In this document: one piece after another, positions 24,606-38,372 of the stretch
Layout of the letters: each line of letters starts with the position of its first letter
Numbering within the stretch: position 1 is the first letter of the stretch
NCBI GenBank assembly: GCA_964030785.1
Contig: OZ034976.1
Span: forward strand, 2,232,001-2,296,000
Length of the DNA stretch: 64,000 nt
From: Siderastrea siderea
Lineage: Eukaryota > Cnidaria > Anthozoa > Scleractinia > Rhizangiidae
Direction: 5' to 3'
Position numbers and translations under genes: made by a program
The notes under the pieces: model-generated
The model's input: only the letters and a program-made list of their open reading frames with translations
Databases searched by the model: none
What the model was told of the DNA's origin: nothing

Positions 24606-27600
24606 TGTCGTTTTGATATCGCAGGCGTTCTCGTGCGGGGGCCGACTAATTACGAAAAGTGTCTACACCTCAGTGAATGAGTGACACATTTGCATATCGC
24701 AAGTGCCCACAAAAACTCATTCCTACGCTACGCGTATCCACGAGTTAAAAATGGAAGAAACTGTGTAGCGCCTATGTTTAGAATATAACTGGAAACTTTG
24801 TTCTATGGGCGCTGAAATCAAAGTTCAAATGAACCAGATGTTTCAAGGCTGCTACCTCTTCTTCAGTGGTCAAGACGCAACAACGTTTCAAGAGAAAGTA
24901 ATATACCACTACCGTCACTCGACTTTTAAACATTATTTTTGTAAGATCTAAGAACACTTTTACGGCAGGAGTACCTTCACTTGTTTCATAAGTCAGTTAA
25001 ATTTGCTTCATTATATGTTGAGACTGACGAATTAACAAAATTGTCCAAGAACGGGCCTTGAAAAGTTTTTCGTTAAAAGAATTTATTAACTGTAAACATG
25101 AAATTAAAGTGTGCAACACTTTCACGCAGCATTTTTGACGCTGTTCTGGTTGCTTAGACGAGCATCCATTAAAAGGAAAAATCTAGTTGGTAGTAATTTG
25201 CTGCCCCAGTGTTTATTGCGCAATAAAAACCAAAGGGTTGGTTACAACTTTGGAGTCTTCAGATAAAATTCTGTGAAAGGCCATTAAAATAAATGCTATT
25301 GAGCAAACCGTCCTGTACTGCTTTCTGTTTGATTTACAACGTTTTTCCGTTTTTGCAAGCTGTACCTGTCTACGTGTATATATAAAGGTGTAAAGAATGT
25401 CGTTCATATGAATAAAAAGATAAAATTACCTCGATATAACGACTTGACCTCACCGATCAAGTGGTCTCTCACAAACAAAAATTTCACAATTTATTTTGTC
25501 TCACCAAATAGCGAAATAACTTTTGTAAAAATTGAAGTAAATAAACACCTTTAGGAGAAACATGAATTAGTCTATTTTGTAGCTCGTTCTCATGCTTTGT
25601 GTTGATGTTCTTATTTCGAGAGCAAAGTTCATAACATTCACCTGCCTGTCATGCTAAATTAGTTCCTTATTTGGGTAAGGTTACACTGTATCTTATTTTT
25701 GACTAAAACAATCATCAGCACTAGCACAAAAAACTTTAACAGTTGAAAATTTAATGAGATGTGCCTTCTGTTTTCATGGGTTCTTAAATGAATGTCGAAA
25801 TTAATTCATGTTTGTTTTGGCAATATTAATAAGCTAGTAAATCTATCCATTGTTTCAATAACTGCTTGCTTGGCATTGTAGCAAGACGATCCACTGTTTC
25901 TATATTTTATCTGGCAAATCTATCAATAATTTTCTTTCTTAAGATATTGCTGCTAATCTATCCATTGTGTCAGTATTTTTATATCTGGAAAATCTAACCG
26001 TTGTTTCAACAATATTTTAACGGGAATGAAGGCTGTAAAAGTTATTACGACAATTTTAATCCTACAACGTTTTCAGATTTTTTCTTTATGGTCTTTCTTC
26101 ATCCCGCTTTTGAAGTAAAAGCTAAGAATTGCCCTCCTGAAATATGAAAGTACCACTGAAGAGAACTCTCTTTAGAATTGAATAAAAGTGAACGTGGTGG
26201 TAAAAGGTTGGAGACTACACAAGGACTACACAAGGAGAAAAGTATACAATGTTCCTTAAGCTTCCTGTATGTGATTAGGCTAGCCACTTACGCTTACAAT
26301 CTTAAAAATCCACTTACCGTTATCAGTATATGGACAGCAGTGGCAAGTGTCAGAAGGACTTTTACTACTTTACATGTTGAAAATAATTAAGCACAAGGCC
26401 GTTCCCAAACGTGGCACTCAGCCACTCACCGCCCACTCCTCCCGCCTTTGCACACGCATACGCATCTGGCAAACCTGAGGCTCCCAGGCGTATATTGGCT
26501 TCTTCAAAACCCTTAAGAATATTGGTAATGCTATTAAGTAAATTTAATAGATAATAATGGGGCATCCATTTTTGCATGTGAAGTGAACTTAGGATTCCAT
26601 TGAAAGGTTTTCGTGGGAAAAGACAAGGGTATTTAGTTTTAAAGATTTCCATTTTATCATGAAAAATAGCTTCCACTCTAACAGTCTGTGGACAACAGAG
26701 TTTCCCCAATTTGTAGATGCAATCCCAGCACATCCAATTAAACGCAACCTTTCATTCCTTATCCATTGTCTTTATTACTCAATACTTGAGATTGGGTTCA
26801 GACGAAATAAAAGGTATTATATTCTACAGGGCTTAGCGTTCTCTCCATAGCTGGCCCTATGAAATTCATTTGGTTGTATGCCGTTCATAAAAGATTTCAC
26901 CTGTCTGAACATATGCATGATACACATGAGATTAGAGAATGATGTCTTCACTAACATAAACAAAGCTTCATTCACATAAAAAAAAAGTTTGAAAATTTGC
27001 TATGCAAAATTGATCAAGAGAGTTTACAAAGTAATAGAAAACACTGTGGCGACTAGGCACTCTGAAAAAAAAACCTTTATACTGTCTAAAACTCAGTTAT
27101 TGCAGAATTATTTTTGAAGAACGTCTGTTTTGTGAAACAAAAACTACCAACGGGGCGGCTGACTTCTAGCCGTTCTTTCGATGCCGCCATTTTATACCGT
27201 AAATTTCCACTTTCGAAAATAATCCCTTCCCCACCGCCCCAAATGTCATTCGCAAAAAGCCCTCTGATAATAAGCACCCCCTCCCCTCAACCGACTGTGA
27301 GCATCCAGGAACGGTAATAGAAGTTCAATTCCTCCACCTTGTACCTACATTCCCTCGGGCGCAGCATTTTCATATTCTAATATTCTCCCAGCTTCCGGTA
27401 AGGGGGCGTTACCGCCATCCGGGACTTCATTTCCTAGGTTCTTAAGTCATGCAAGCGAGGCAAGAGTCCTTTTCACTCGCTCTTCCAAGCAAGTCAAGAG
27501 AAATTTTCCCTCCCTCCCTCCCTCTTGATATTTTTCTGTTATTGGATGGCGGGTGTGCCCTCACCTTTGCTGGGTTAATATCCTGTAATGGGGGCTTTAC

Positions 27601-28280
27601 CAGTTTCTGTGCTTGATTTAAATAAACGGCCACGCCCGTGGCCAAAATTTATCCCATACAGATGTTTCAATATTTGTGTCCCAGCAAACAGAGCTCACCC
27701 AAAGCAACACCTTGCCTTCAATCATGTGATAGAAGACAAGGAACATGAAGCGTAAAGTACAATTTTATCAATTTCTGCCTTGTACTTTTTGCTGATTTCC
27801 TGAGCTATTAGAAGTGAGCAAAGAACTGCAAAAAATGCAAATCTATCGCGTAGGACAAGCTCGCATTGCATGGACTTTTTGACAACGTATATGGCATGCG
27901 TCAGCTTCAAACCAGTTGAGAACCAGTTTAAAACCAGTATTTTTAATTAATTTGTCCAAAATCCTGAATGGCAGCAGATCAAAGAATCGGAAGGTTTCCC
28001 CCAAGTTTACCTCTTCGTCTGCCGAACCATAGGGCGACCAAGAAAACTCTGATTGCATGGTAGCAGGATAATGTCTGCTGATAATGCTTTTAACGGTTTA
28101 CGAGTCATCCAGGTGTTCTTATTGAGCGGTCACTGGGAATTCGACAGAATAAACGTAACAGATAAGTCACAAAGGCTGAAGCATACAATTTATTAGCAAC
28201 AGAAAACGCTTTAATTTCTATAACTCGTGTTGTCTTTAAGAGATTACTTGTATGTAACTTTAGGTAAAAATGAAAAAACC
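24606..28280. other. Host intergenic stretch, no gene recognised
   Basis: AT-rich sequence with short ORFs only. A degenerate array of words like AATCTATCCATTGTTTCAATA lies at about 25835-26025. A (CCCT)n-like run (CCCTCCCTCCCTCCCTC) lies near 27508-27525. Nothing else is identifiable. Confidence 0.5.
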
Positions 28281-28289
28281 TCACGGTCT

Positions 28290-29690
28290 TAAAGCGATTT
28301 CAGAAAGTTATTTTAACTTCAAAACTAAGTTCAAAATAATCCTTTGTGGTTATTTTAACTCCTGAATTTGACTTCGTATCGGAGGTCAAAATAACTCCAA
28401 TCGCCAAATGTACTTATCAGTTTTAATCATTGTGGGGTTAAATAATTGAGCTTCTTTTTTGAGTAACAATTACCCCAAAATATAGAAACTCGGGTTGACT
28501 TAATGCCACTTCAGAAGTTAATTCAACTCCCTTACAACAAAAGTCTCGCACTAAGCTGAACAACAATTTATGTTCTCTTATTTCAAACGTGCATAACACA
28601 ACTTAATAAACAGTCACTATATTAAGGACCCTACGTAACACTGGACAATACTCTCACAGACCGCACAACTACGGCTTCGCTAAAGTCTCCGCAATACCTG
28701 TATTCCTAAAGAATACAAGTTCTTAAAGAAACTGTACTGCCAGGACTCAATTTGACTCCTTTTCAGAAGTCACGTCAACTCTTTACCGCGTGGTCAAATT
28801 GGGCAAACGTCTTGCACTAAACTGAATGAAATTTAAGTTCTCGTATTTCAAACATGCATAACACAACAATAGTTTCTGTTAAAATAGTAACTATTATCAA
28901 AGAACCTAACTCATACTGTCACGGACCACGCAACTTCGGCCTAGCTAGGTCTCCGCAACACGTGTATTCCTAAAGAATAAAAGTTTCTTAATAAAGAAAG
29001 TGCACTACCAGGAGTTAATCCCGGGGGGGCACTCAGCAGATGCTCAGGTAGGGAGGTGTGACCCTGTTTAAGACAAAAAATCTCTGATTTTGCTACCCTG
29101 TTTCAGACAGATTTCAGATTTTTTTGTACCCTGTCTAAGACATTTGACCCAACATCATACCCGTCCTTACGGCTAGAATGGACTACTCAGAGACTGTTTC
29201 CCATTTCAATATGCTGTACATTGGCAAACTGGTAAAAAATCGGCTTTTTGTGAGGGTTCTGTAAATTAATGAAAACATAAGGTCGTTTAATGATACCCTG
29301 TTTAAGACAAAAATTGATAAAATCGATACCCCGTTCAAGACAAGACCCTCTGAAAACCATACCCTATCAGGCCGCACGTCCCCGTTAAGGCCATATAAGG
29401 GAGTACCCCCCGGGAGTTAATATGACTCCTCTTCAGAAGTTATTTCAATTCTTTCAAAATTACTGCATGGACAACTAGGACAAAAGTCTCGCACTAAACT
29501 GAATAAAAGCTTATGTTCTCTTATTTCAAACGTGCATAACACAACTTAATCCATCTAAAATAACAGAGAACTAAAATGATCAAAGAACCTATGTAATGGA
29601 CTGTCACAGACTACACAACTACGGCGTAGCTAGGTCTCCACAACACTGTTTTATTCCTTACAAATAAAAAGGAAAGCCCTAGCAATTACG
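28290..29690. repeat. Tandem ~250-bp repeats with TAACTCC-type flank
   Basis: Three direct copies of a unit beginning AAAGTCTCGCACTAAACTGAA and containing TTATTTCAAACGTGCATAACACAA and CTACGGCNTAGCTAGGTCTCC. They lie at about 28541-28790, 28803-29019 and 29473-29680. A TAACTCC-type block precedes them (28290-28530), related to 1375-1610. The array between copies 2 and 3 is interrupted by the MITE at 29020-29414. Confidence 0.7.
29020..29414. mobile_element. 395-bp MITE with CCCGGGGGG termini
   Basis: Terminal inverted repeat CCCGGGGGGGCACTC at the left and GAGTACCCCCCGGG at the right, flanked by a 7-bp direct duplication AGTTAAT (29013-29019 and 29415-29421). Internal repeats of ACCCTGTTTAAGACA are present. 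There is no coding capacity, so it is a non-autonomous DNA transposon. Confidence 0.8.
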
Positions 29691-30614
29691 CTCTTCTCAC
29701 TCTGGAAAGCCTTTCTTTTACAATATTTGCTATTTTGTTTTTGTGGGTATTACAGCTTCTGTTTTGGCAGGAATGGTGGCAACCACAGAAATGAGTTGAT
29801 AATCACAAGAACATGCCCCCATGATACTACGACTTAGTACAAAAAGTCTTTGAAATGCCACTCATATTTCTAGCTGGATATACAGTATAAGTCCTCTCCT
29901 GACTTGATAATTAGTCGTCTGTAAATAAAACAGTAAACTACAGTAAGTAAACAAAGAAATGATGTAATGTGATTGATAAAAACTTATAGCACGCGTTTAT
30001 TAGTGTAAGGTTTCTGTCGATACTGAGATTTTCAATGTCAATGGGTTTGATTGCTACGTGAGCCAAAGGTGAAATAGTTTATATAAAAATAATAGATTGG
30101 CGTATTCTGGTTTATGTCTGTCGAGCCCTGGGAAATGCACACTGTCTTAACATCTTGTAGCGTCACAATATCAGTCAAGGTATCCAAAACTAGAACATAA
30201 CGACGGCAGTTTCTAACTATGATTCAACTCATAGCATCTTCCCCTACCTGCCTTCGCAATGTAGTATTCCGTGTTGGCAAGTAGTCATCTACTGATGTAG
30301 ATTACATTGTGTGTGTGCTGAGGAAGGAGGAGGGTGGGGGCTTGGGTAAGTAGTTTTTAACTTAACTTATAACCTGCAAACACTCCATTGCATCAGGTGC
30401 CTTTTTCGTTGCTTTTTACGTTTGACCATTTTAATGAGAATTTATCTTTCTGTGAGGAACCGCATACATACAAGCAAGAAAGAAGCTTTCCTTAAACCAA
30501 AAAGAAAATATACAAAATGGTAAATACTAACCCAAGACCAACACCGACTTTAAGTTCTCGTTTCTGTTAAGTAAAAGGCGTCGTTATGCTATTGTTCAAA
30601 TTCTAAAGAACATT
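29691..30614. other. Region 3' of the TPR-CHAT gene
   Basis: No ORF or repeat that I can name. It is the presumed 3' untranslated and downstream region of the minus-strand gene. Confidence 0.35.
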
Positions 30615-33600
30615 TTACTTACAAGACTCAGAAGATTGGTTTCCAAATTCCAACCTGACGTCATCGCCAATCAGTACAAATGGGGCCCAGTACTTCACGT
30701 CACAGAACGTCTCTGAATCTCGAAGGGTTTTCATAGCCTGGTGAAGAGCGAAACTGGCCTTTTTTCCATCTGCCAGGTGTTGATAAAAACTTTCCATGAA
30801 CACCATGGTGGCCCTGTCAGAAATTCGCCAAAGTGTCGCCAGAACAGAACGAGCACCGGCAGCCAGGAAAGCCCGAGCAATACCAACCACACCCTCAGAC
30901 TTCACCTCTCCGCGACCACTATGACAACAACTGAGCACAACAAGCCTTGCTCGTAGACCAGTTGCTAGCACATCTGACATTTTTAGAATGTAGTCTTCCT
31001 CTTTAGGTATCAGGTTTTTTGATCCTTGCTCTGTATTATTTTCCCACCCAGCATTTGGAGCCAATGCAATTTCTCCGGTCTCCTCTTTTCCATGCGCTGC
31101 AATGTGAACCAAGGCAACTGGCCCTATTTTTTCCAGCACTTTCTTTTTCGTTGCTTCTGTTCCCGTAAATGGTGAAACCTTTAGAATTCTCCCTATCATC
31201 TCTACCTCCATTTTGGCGCATGGCAACGGGAGGTACATTGGCTGTCCTCTCTTGGTAACCTTCTCCAGACACGGATCTCCGACGAGCAGTACACCACTCT
31301 TGCTGTGGTAGTCCTTCGGGGAATCCACAATCAGTTTTAAACTGGTTAGCGAGGGTACAGTGCGGATTCGTTTAGATTGGCTCAAAGCAGAAAATGGCGC
31401 TAAGCACAATGGACCATCTGGGACAATGATCAAATCATCACCATGACACAAGTCTGCAATGGGGCCAATAATTGCATCATGTAACGGCTGTAATGAGTCG
31501 ATGGTGCGCTTGGAAGTCTGTGCTGGTGCCCCTTCACCCTCTCTTTTGGAGTCATCAGCTGGTTGTAGTGAACGATTCTCGCATCTAACACGAACACCAG
31601 CTCCAATGTTCTTCAGAGTAGTATTCAGCAAGGCGGTAATGGAATATCTGTTTCCCTTTCTCCCACCTACCTCCACTCGCCGAAGCTCAAACTTGTTTTC
31701 CTTTTTGATAACCCAGAATACGATTATGTTGCCTTCAATTCCTATAAACACTGTTTGTGTGGAAAATTCGTTGGAGATGTAAGAAATTGTCTCTTTAGTT
31801 TCAAGTGAAGGTAATGAAAGTGTTCTTAATCCATGTTGTACTTTTAAGGCATCGACCAAAGCCTGTGCTCGACCTCGCTCGGCGGCAAACAAAGCCTCAC
31901 CAGTCATATCCAGATGATTTAACAGAGTATGCCACAAACTCTTGAACGCATTACAATGTTTGTCGTGGAAACTTATTTTCCAGGCATCTTCAGCCCCAAG
32001 ACTAGCTCTCACGATATCAAAAACGTCTACGCTAGATTGGAAAGATTCCTTGGCCTTTTGGAATTTACGTAGGTCATGATAAGTAGTGCCTAGATGTAAA
32101 TAGGCTAATCCCTCTCCAGGCCTATTGCCAACTTCTTTGGATATTGATAGGTATCTCTTGAGGAATTCTAGGGCTTCTTCAAATCTTCCTAGGCTGCGAT
32201 AAGCCATGCCAAGAGTGCCATAAGCTTTTCCTTCTCCATCCTTATCGCCCACTTCTTTGCATATTGATAGGTGTTTATTGTGGAATTCTACGGCTTTTTG
32301 AAACATTCCTAGGCACTGATAAGCGATGCCGAGATTGCAATAGGCGAATCCTACTTCAGCCCTATCATCCACTTCTTTGGATATTGATAGCTGTTTATTG
32401 TGGAATTCTATGGCTTCTTCAAATCTTCGTAGCCTGCGATAAGCCATGCCAAGATGGCAATAAGCGATTCCTTCTCCAGCCCTATCGCCCACTTCTTTGG
32501 ATATTGATAGGTCTTTATTGTGGAATTCTATGGCTTCTTGAACTCTTCCTAGGCCCTGATAAGCGATGCCGAGATTGCCATAGGCGCCTCCTTCTCCAGC
32601 CTTATCGCCCACTTCTTTGGATATTGTTAGGTGTTTATTGTGGAATTCTATGGCTTCTCGAAATCTTCCTAGGCTGCAATAAGCGTTGCCGAGATGGCAA
32701 TAGGCGAATCCTTCTCCAGCCTTATCGCCCACTTCTTTGGATATTGCTAGGTGTTTATTGTGGAACTCTATGGCTTCTTGAAATCTTCCTAGGCGGTGAT
32801 AAGCGTTGCCGAGATTGCCATAGGCGCTTCCTTCTCCAGCCCTATCGCCCACTTCTTTGGATATTGATAGGTGTTTATTGTGGAATTCTATGGCTTCTTG
32901 ACATCTTCCTAGGCTGCGATAAGCGATGCCGAGATTACCATAAGCTTTTCCTTCTCCAGCCCTATCGCCCACTTCTTTGGATATTGATAGGTCTTTATTG
33001 TGGAATTCTATGGCTTCTTGAAATCTTCCTAGGCGGTGATAAGCGTTGCCGAGATTGCCATAGGCGCTTCCTTCTCCAGCCCTATCGCCCACTTCTTTGG
33101 ATATTGATAGGTGTTTATTGTAAAATTCTACGGCTTCTTGAAATCTTCCTAGGCAGTGATAAGCGCTGCCGAGATTGCCATAGGCGCTTCCTTCTCCAGC
33201 CCTATCGCCCACTTCTTTGGATATTGATAGGTGTTTATTGTAAAATTCTACGGCTTTTTTAAATCTTCCTAGGCTCTGATAAGCGTTGCCGAGATTGCCA
33301 TAGGTGCTTCCTTCTCCAGCCCTATCGCCCACTTCTTTGGATATTGATAGGTGTTTATTGTAGAATTCTATGGCTTCTTGAAATCTTCCTAGGCGGCGAT
33401 AAGCGATGCCGAGATTACCATAAGCTTTTCCTTCTCCAGCCTTATCGCCCACTTCTTTGGATATTGCTAGGTGTTTATTGTGGAACTCTATGGCTTCTTG
33501 AAATCTTCCTAGGCTGTGATAAGCGATGCCGAGATTGCCATAAGCTTTTCCTTCTCCAGCCTTATCGCCGACTTCTTTGGATATTGATAGGTGTTTATCG

Positions 33601-36600
33601 TGGAATTCTACGGCTTTTTTAAATCTTCCTAGGCTGTCATAAGCGTTGCCGAGATTGCCATAGGCGCTTCCTTCTCCAGCCCTATCGCCCACTTCTTTGG
33701 ATATTGATAGGTGTTTATTGTGGAATTCTATGGCTTCTTGAAATCTTCCTAGGCTGCGATAAGCGATGCCAAGACTACCATAAGCTTTTCCTTCTCCAGC
33801 CTTATCGCCCACTTCTTTGGATATTGCTAGGTGTTTATTGTGGAACTCTATGGCTTCTTGCAATCTTCCTAGGCTGTGATAAGCGATGCCGAGATTGCCA
33901 ATGGCACTTCCTTCAGTTTTATCCCCCACTTCTTTGGATATTGATAGGTGTTTATTGTGGAATTCTATGGCTTCTTGAAATCTTCTTAGGCTGCGATAAG
34001 CGATGCCGAGATTGCCATAAGCTTTTCCTTCTTCAGCCTTATCGCCCATTTCTTTGGATATTGTTAGGTGTTTATTGTGGAATTCTATGGCTTCCTGAAA
34101 TCTTCCTAGGCTCTGATAAGCGATGCCGAGATGGCAATAAGCTTTTCCTTCTCCAGCCTTATCGCCCACTTCTTTGGATATTGATAGCTGTTTATTGTGG
34201 AATTCTATGGCTTCTTCAAATCTTCGTAGCCTGCGATAAGCCATGCCAAGATGGCAATAAGCGATTCCTTCTCCAGCCCTATCGCCCACTTCTTTGGATA
34301 TTGATAGGTCTTTATTGTGGAATTCTATGGCTTCTTGAACTCTTCCTAGGCCCTGATAAGCGATGCCGAGATTGCCATAGGCGCCTCCTTCTCCAGCCTT
34401 ATCGCCCACTTCTTTGGATATTGTTAGGTGTTTATTGTGGAATTCTATGGCTTCTCGAAATCTTCCTAGGCTCCAATAGGCGTTGCCGAGATGGCAATAG
34501 GCGAATCCTTCTCCAGCCTTATCGCCCACTTCTTTGGATATTGCTAGGTGTTTATTGTGGAACTCTATGGCTTCTTGAAATCTTCCTAGGCGGTGATAAG
34601 CGTTGCCGAGAGTGCCATAGGCGCTTCCTTCTCCAGCCCTATCGCCCACTTCTTTGGATATTGATAGGTGTTTATTGTGGAATTCTATGGCTTCTTGAAA
34701 TCTTCCTAGGCTGCGATAAGCGATGCCGAGATTACCATAAGCTTTTCCTTCTCCAGCCCTATCGCCCACTTCTTTGGATATTGATAGGTGTTTATTGTGG
34801 AATTCTATGGTTTCTTGAAATCTTCCTAGGCGGTCATAAGCGTTGCCGAGATTGCCATAGGCGCTTCCTTCTCCAGCCCTATCGCCCACTTCTTTGGATA
34901 TTGATAGGTGTTTATTGTGGAATTCTATGGCTTCTTGAAATCTTCCTAGGCTGCGATAAGCGATGCCGAGATTACCATAAGCTTTTCCTTCTCCAGCCTT
35001 ATCGCCCACTTCTTTGGATATTGCTAGGTGTTTATTGTGGAACTCTATGGCTTCTTGAAATCTTCCTAGGCTGTGATAAGCGATGCCGAGATTGCCATAA
35101 GCTTTTCCTTCTCCAGCCTTATCGCCGACTTCTTTGGATATTGATAGGTGTTTATCGTGGAATTCTACGGCTTTTTTAAATCTTCCTAGGCTGTCATAAG
35201 CCTTGCCGAGATTGCCATAGGCGCTTCCTTCTCCAGCCCTATCGCCCACTTCTTTGGATATTGATAGGTGTTTATTGTGGAATTCTATGGCTTCTTGAAA
35301 TCTTCCTAGGCTGTCATAAGCGATGCCAAGATGGCAATAGGCGAATCCTTCTCCAGCCCTATCGCCCACTTCTTTGGATATTGATAGCTGTTTATTGTGG
35401 AATTCTATGGCTTTTTTAAATCTTCCTAGGCTCTGATAAGCGTTGCCGAGATTGCCATAGGCGCTTCCTTCTCCAGCCCTATCGCCCACTTCTTTGGATA
35501 TTGATAGGTGTTTATTGTGGAATTCTATGGCTTCTTGAAATCTTCCTAGGCTGCGATAAGCGATGCCAAGACTACCATAAGCTTTTCCTTCTCCAGCCTT
35601 ATCGCCCACTTCTTTGGATATTGCTAGGTGTTTATTGTGGAACTCTATGGCTTCTTGCAATCTTCCTAGGCTGTGATAAGCGATGCCGAGATTGCCAATG
35701 GCGCTTCCTTCAGTTTTATCCCCCACTTCTTTGGATATTGATAGGTGTTTATTGTGGAATTCTATGGCTTCTTGAAATCTTCCTAGGCTGCGATAAGCGA
35801 TGCCGAGATTGCCATAAGCTTTTCCTTCTTCAGCCTTATCGCCCATTTCTTTGGATATTGTTAGGTGTTTATTGTGGAATTCTATGGCTTCCTGAAATCT
35901 TCCTAGGCTCTGATAAGCGATGCCGAGATGGCAATAAGCTTTTCCTTCTCCAGCCTTATCGCCCACTTCTTTGGATATTGATAGGTGTTTATTGTGGAAT
36001 TCTACGGCTTCTTGAAATCTTCCTAGGCTGCGATAAGCGATGCCGAGATTGCCATAAGCTTTTCCTTCTTCAGCCCTATCGCCCACTTCTTTGGATATTG
36101 ATAGGTGTTTATTGTAAAATTGTACGGCTTCTTGAAATCTTCCTAGGCGGTGATAAGCGTTGCCGAGATTGCCATAGGCGCTTCCTTCTCCAGCCCTATC
36201 GCCCACTTCTTTGGATATTGATAGGTGTTTATTGTAAAATTCTACGGCTTTTTTAAATCTTCCTAGGCTCTGATAAGCGTTGCCGAGATTGCCATAGGTG
36301 CTTCCTTCTCCAGCCCTATCGCCCATTTCTTTGGATATTGATAGCTGTTTATTGTGGAATTCTATGGCTTTTTTAAATCTTCCTAGGCTCTGATAAGCGT
36401 TGCCGAGATTGCCATAGGTGCTTCCTTCTCCAGCCCTATCGCCCATTTCTTTGGATATTGATAGCTGTTTATTGTGGAATTCTATGGCTTTTTTAAATCT
36501 TCCTAGGCTCTGATAAGCGTTGCCGAGATTGCCATAGGCGCTTTCTTCTCCAGCCCTATCGCCCACTTCTTTGGATATTGCTAGGTGTTTATTGTGGAAC

Positions 36601-38372
36601 TCTATGGCTTCTTGAAATCTTCCTAGGCTGCGATAAGCGATGCCAAGACTACCATAAGCTTTTCCTTCTCCAGCCTTATCGCCCACTTCTTTGAATATTG
36701 CTAGGTGTTTATTGTGGAACTCTATGGCTTCTTGCAATCTTCCTAGGCTGTGATAAGCGATGCCGAGATTGCCATTGGCGCTTCCTTCAGTTTTATCCGC
36801 CACTCCTTTGGTTATTGATAGGTGTTTATTGTGGAATTCTATGGCTTCTTGAAATCTTCCTAGGCTGCGATAAGTGATGCCGAGATTGCCATAAGCTTTT
36901 CCTTCTTCAGCCTTATCGCCCATTTCTTTGGATATTGTTAGGTGTTTATTGTGGAATTCTATGGCTTCTTGCAATCTTCCTAGGCTGTGATAAGCGATGC
37001 CGAGATTGCCATTGGCGCTTCCTTCAGTTTTATCCCCCTCTTCTTTGGTTATTGATAGGTGTTTATTGTGGAATTCTATGGCTTCTTGAAATCTTCCTAG
37101 GCTGCGATAAGTGATGCCGAGATTGCCATAAGCTTTTCCTTCTTCAGCCTTATCGCCCATTTCTTTGGATATTGTTAGGTGTTTATTGTGGAATTCTATG
37201 GCTTCCAGAAATCTTCCTAGGCTCTGATAAGCGATGCCGAGATGGCAATAAGCTTTTCCATCTCCAGCCTTATCGCCCACTTCTTTGGATATTGATAGGT
37301 GTTTATTGTGGAATTCTACGGCTTCTTGAAATCTTCCTAGGCTGTGATAAGCGATGCCGAGATTGCCATAAGCTTTTCCTTCTCCAGCCTTATCGCCCAT
37401 TTCTTTGGATATTGATAGCTGTTTATTGTGGAATTCTATGGCTTTTTTAAATCTTCCTAGGCTGTGATAAGCGTTGCCGAGATTGCCATAGGCGCTTCTT
37501 TCTCCAGCCCTATCGCCCACTTCTTTGGATATTGATAGGTGTTTATTGTGGAATTCTATGGCTTCTTGACATCTTCCTAGGCTGCGATAAGCGATGCCAA
37601 GACTACCATAAGCTTTTCCTTCTCCAGCCTTATCGCCCACTTCTTTGGATATTGCTAGGTGTTTATTGTGGAACTCTATGGCTTCTTGCAATCTTCCTAG
37701 GCTGTGATAAGCGATGCCGAGATTGCCATTGGCGCTTCCTTCAGTTTTATCCCCCACTTCTTTGGTTATTGATAGGTGTTTATTGTGGAATTCTATGGCT
37801 TCTTGAAATCTTCCTAGGCTGCGATAAGCGATGCCGAGATTGCCATAAGCTTTTCCTTCTTCAGCCTTATCGCCCATTTCTTTGGATATTGTTAGGTGTT
37901 TATTGTGGAATTCTATGGCTTCCTGAAATCTTCCTAGGCTCTGATAAGCGATGCCGAGATGGCAATAAGCTTTTCCTTCTCCAGCCTTATCGCCCACTTC
38001 TTTGGATATTGATAGGTGTTTATTGTGGAATTCTACGGCTTCTTGAAATCTTCCTAGGCTGTGATAAGCGATGCCGAGATTGCCATAAGCTTTTCCTTCT
38101 CCAGCCTTATAGCCCATTTCTTTGGATATTGTTAGGTGTTTATTGTGGAATTCTATGGCTTCTTGAAATCTTCCTAGGCTCTGATAAGCATTGCCGCGAT
38201 GGCAATAACCTTTTCCTTCTCCAGCCTTATCGCCCACTTCTTTGGATATTGATAGGCGTTTATTGTGGAATTCTACGGCTTCTTGAAATCTTCCAGCCCT
38301 ATCGCGTACTTTTTTGGCTATTGATAGGTGTTTTTCGACGTCCTCTGCAAATTGTAACTGGTGTTCTCCCAT
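30615..38372 (-). CDS. Giant TPR-CHAT protein (about 50 TPRs plus caspase-like domain)
   Basis: 2585-aa protein in one exon. The ATG at 38372 ([16 protein letters not shown]) follows an acceptor-like TTATACAG at about 38392-38399, so 5' exons lie upstream. From about residue 35, 40-residue tetratricopeptide repeats fit the consensus [20 protein letters not shown] followed by [20 protein letters not shown]. They are of the kinesin-light-chain/TTC28 type and number about 50. The C-terminal 450 residues form a CHAT domain (caspase-like, HetF-associated TPR). Its catalytic His is in HIAAHG (codon near 31092) and its Cys in [10 protein letters not shown] (near 30920-30935), followed by [20 protein letters not shown] and [11 protein letters not shown]. 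Bacterial TPR-CHAT proteins are proteases in defence systems such as Craspase. In corals such proteins are numerous; function is unknown but plausibly cell-death or immune related. Confidence 0.92.
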   Translation of the reverse strand: MGEHQLQFAEDVEKHLSIAKKVRDRAGRFQEAVEFHNKRLSISKEVGDKAGEGKGYCHRGNAYQSLGRFQEAIEFHNKHLTISKEMGYKAGEGKAYGNLGIAYHSLGRFQEAVEFHNKHLSISKEVGDKAGEGKAYCHLGIAYQSLGRFQEAIEFHNKHLTISKEMGDKAEEGKAYGNLGIAYRSLGRFQEAIEFHNKHLSITKEVGDKTEGSANGNLGIAYHSLGRLQEAIEFHNKHLAISKEVGDKAGEGKAYGSLGIAYRSLGRCQEAIEFHNKHLSISKEVGDRAGERSAYGNLGNAYHSLGRFKKAIEFHNKQLSISKEMGDKAGEGKAYGNLGIAYHSLGRFQEAVEFHNKHLSISKEVGDKAGDGKAYCHLGIAYQSLGRFLEAIEFHNKHLTISKEMGDKAEEGKAYGNLGITYRSLGRFQEAIEFHNKHLSITKEEGDKTEGSANGNLGIAYHSLGRLQEAIEFHNKHLTISKEMGDKAEEGKAYGNLGITYRSLGRFQEAIEFHNKHLSITKGVADKTEGSANGNLGIAYHSLGRLQEAIEFHNKHLAIFKEVGDKAGEGKAYGSLGIAYRSLGRFQEAIEFHNKHLAISKEVGDRAGEESAYGNLGNAYQSLGRFKKAIEFHNKQLSISKEMGDRAGEGSTYGNLGNAYQSLGRFKKAIEFHNKQLSISKEMGDRAGEGSTYGNLGNAYQSLGRFKKAVEFYNKHLSISKEVGDRAGEGSAYGNLGNAYHRLGRFQEAVQFYNKHLSISKEVGDRAEEGKAYGNLGIAYRSLGRFQEAVEFHNKHLSISKEVGDKAGEGKAYCHLGIAYQSLGRFQEAIEFHNKHLTISKEMGDKAEEGKAYGNLGIAYRSLGRFQEAIEFHNKHLSISKEVGDKTEGSAIGNLGIAYHSLGRLQEAIEFHNKHLAISKEVGDKAGEGKAYGSLGIAYRSLGRFQEAIEFHNKHLSISKEVGDRAGEGSAYGNLGNAYQSLGRFKKAIEFHNKQLSISKEVGDRAGEGFAYCHLGIAYDSLGRFQEAIEFHNKHLSISKEVGDRAGEGSAYGNLGKAYDSLGRFKKAVEFHDKHLSISKEVGDKAGEGKAYGNLGIAYHSLGRFQEAIEFHNKHLAISKEVGDKAGEGKAYGNLGIAYRSLGRFQEAIEFHNKHLSISKEVGDRAGEGSAYGNLGNAYDRLGRFQETIEFHNKHLSISKEVGDRAGEGKAYGNLGIAYRSLGRFQEAIEFHNKHLSISKEVGDRAGEGSAYGTLGNAYHRLGRFQEAIEFHNKHLAISKEVGDKAGEGFAYCHLGNAYWSLGRFREAIEFHNKHLTISKEVGDKAGEGGAYGNLGIAYQGLGRVQEAIEFHNKDLSISKEVGDRAGEGIAYCHLGMAYRRLRRFEEAIEFHNKQLSISKEVGDKAGEGKAYCHLGIAYQSLGRFQEAIEFHNKHLTISKEMGDKAEEGKAYGNLGIAYRSLRRFQEAIEFHNKHLSISKEVGDKTEGSAIGNLGIAYHSLGRLQEAIEFHNKHLAISKEVGDKAGEGKAYGSLGIAYRSLGRFQEAIEFHNKHLSISKEVGDRAGEGSAYGNLGNAYDSLGRFKKAVEFHDKHLSISKEVGDKAGEGKAYGNLGIAYHSLGRFQEAIEFHNKHLAISKEVGDKAGEGKAYGNLGIAYRRLGRFQEAIEFYNKHLSISKEVGDRAGEGSTYGNLGNAYQSLGRFKKAVEFYNKHLSISKEVGDRAGEGSAYGNLGSAYHCLGRFQEAVEFYNKHLSISKEVGDRAGEGSAYGNLGNAYHRLGRFQEAIEFHNKDLSISKEVGDRAGEGKAYGNLGIAYRSLGRCQEAIEFHNKHLSISKEVGDRAGEGSAYGNLGNAYHRLGRFQEAIEFHNKHLAISKEVGDKAGEGFAYCHLGNAYCSLGRFREAIEFHNKHLTISKEVGDKAGEGGAYGNLGIAYQGLGRVQEAIEFHNKDLSISKEVGDRAGEGIAYCHLGMAYRRLRRFEEAIEFHNKQLSISKEVDDRAEVGFAYCNLGIAYQCLGMFQKAVEFHNKHLSICKEVGDKDGEGKAYGTLGMAYRSLGRFEEALEFLKRYLSISKEVGNRPGEGLAYLHLGTTYHDLRKFQKAKESFQSSVDVFDIVRASLGAEDAWKISFHDKHCNAFKSLWHTLLNHLDMTGEALFAAERGRAQALVDALKVQHGLRTLSLPSLETKETISYISNEFSTQTVFIGIEGNIIVFWVIKKENKFELRRVEVGGRKGNRYSITALLNTTLKNIGAGVRVRCENRSLQPADDSKREGEGAPAQTSKRTIDSLQPLHDAIIGPIADLCHGDDLIIVPDGPLCLAPFSALSQSKRIRTVPSLTSLKLIVDSPKDYHSKSGVLLVGDPCLEKVTKRGQPMYLPLPCAKMEVEMIGRILKVSPFTGTEATKKKVLEKIGPVALVHIAAHGKEETGEIALAPNAGWENNTEQGSKNLIPKEEDYILKMSDVLATGLRARLVVLSCCHSGRGEVKSEGVVGIARAFLAAGARSVLATLWRISDRATMVFMESFYQHLADGKKASFALHQAMKTLRDSETFCDVKYWAPFVLIGDDVRLEFGNQSSESCK
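32050..38290 (-). repeat. 120-bp TPR-coding tandem array with ~1.8-kb higher-order repeat
   Basis: About 52 tandem units of 120 bp, a few of 114 bp (units with GDKTEGSA, near 33910, 35711, 36788, 37028 and 37740). Segments recur in the same order about 1.8 kb apart; for example 32461-33000 matches 34261-34800, and 33661-34140 matches 35461-35940. This shows recent block duplication inside the coding array. Confidence 0.85.
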
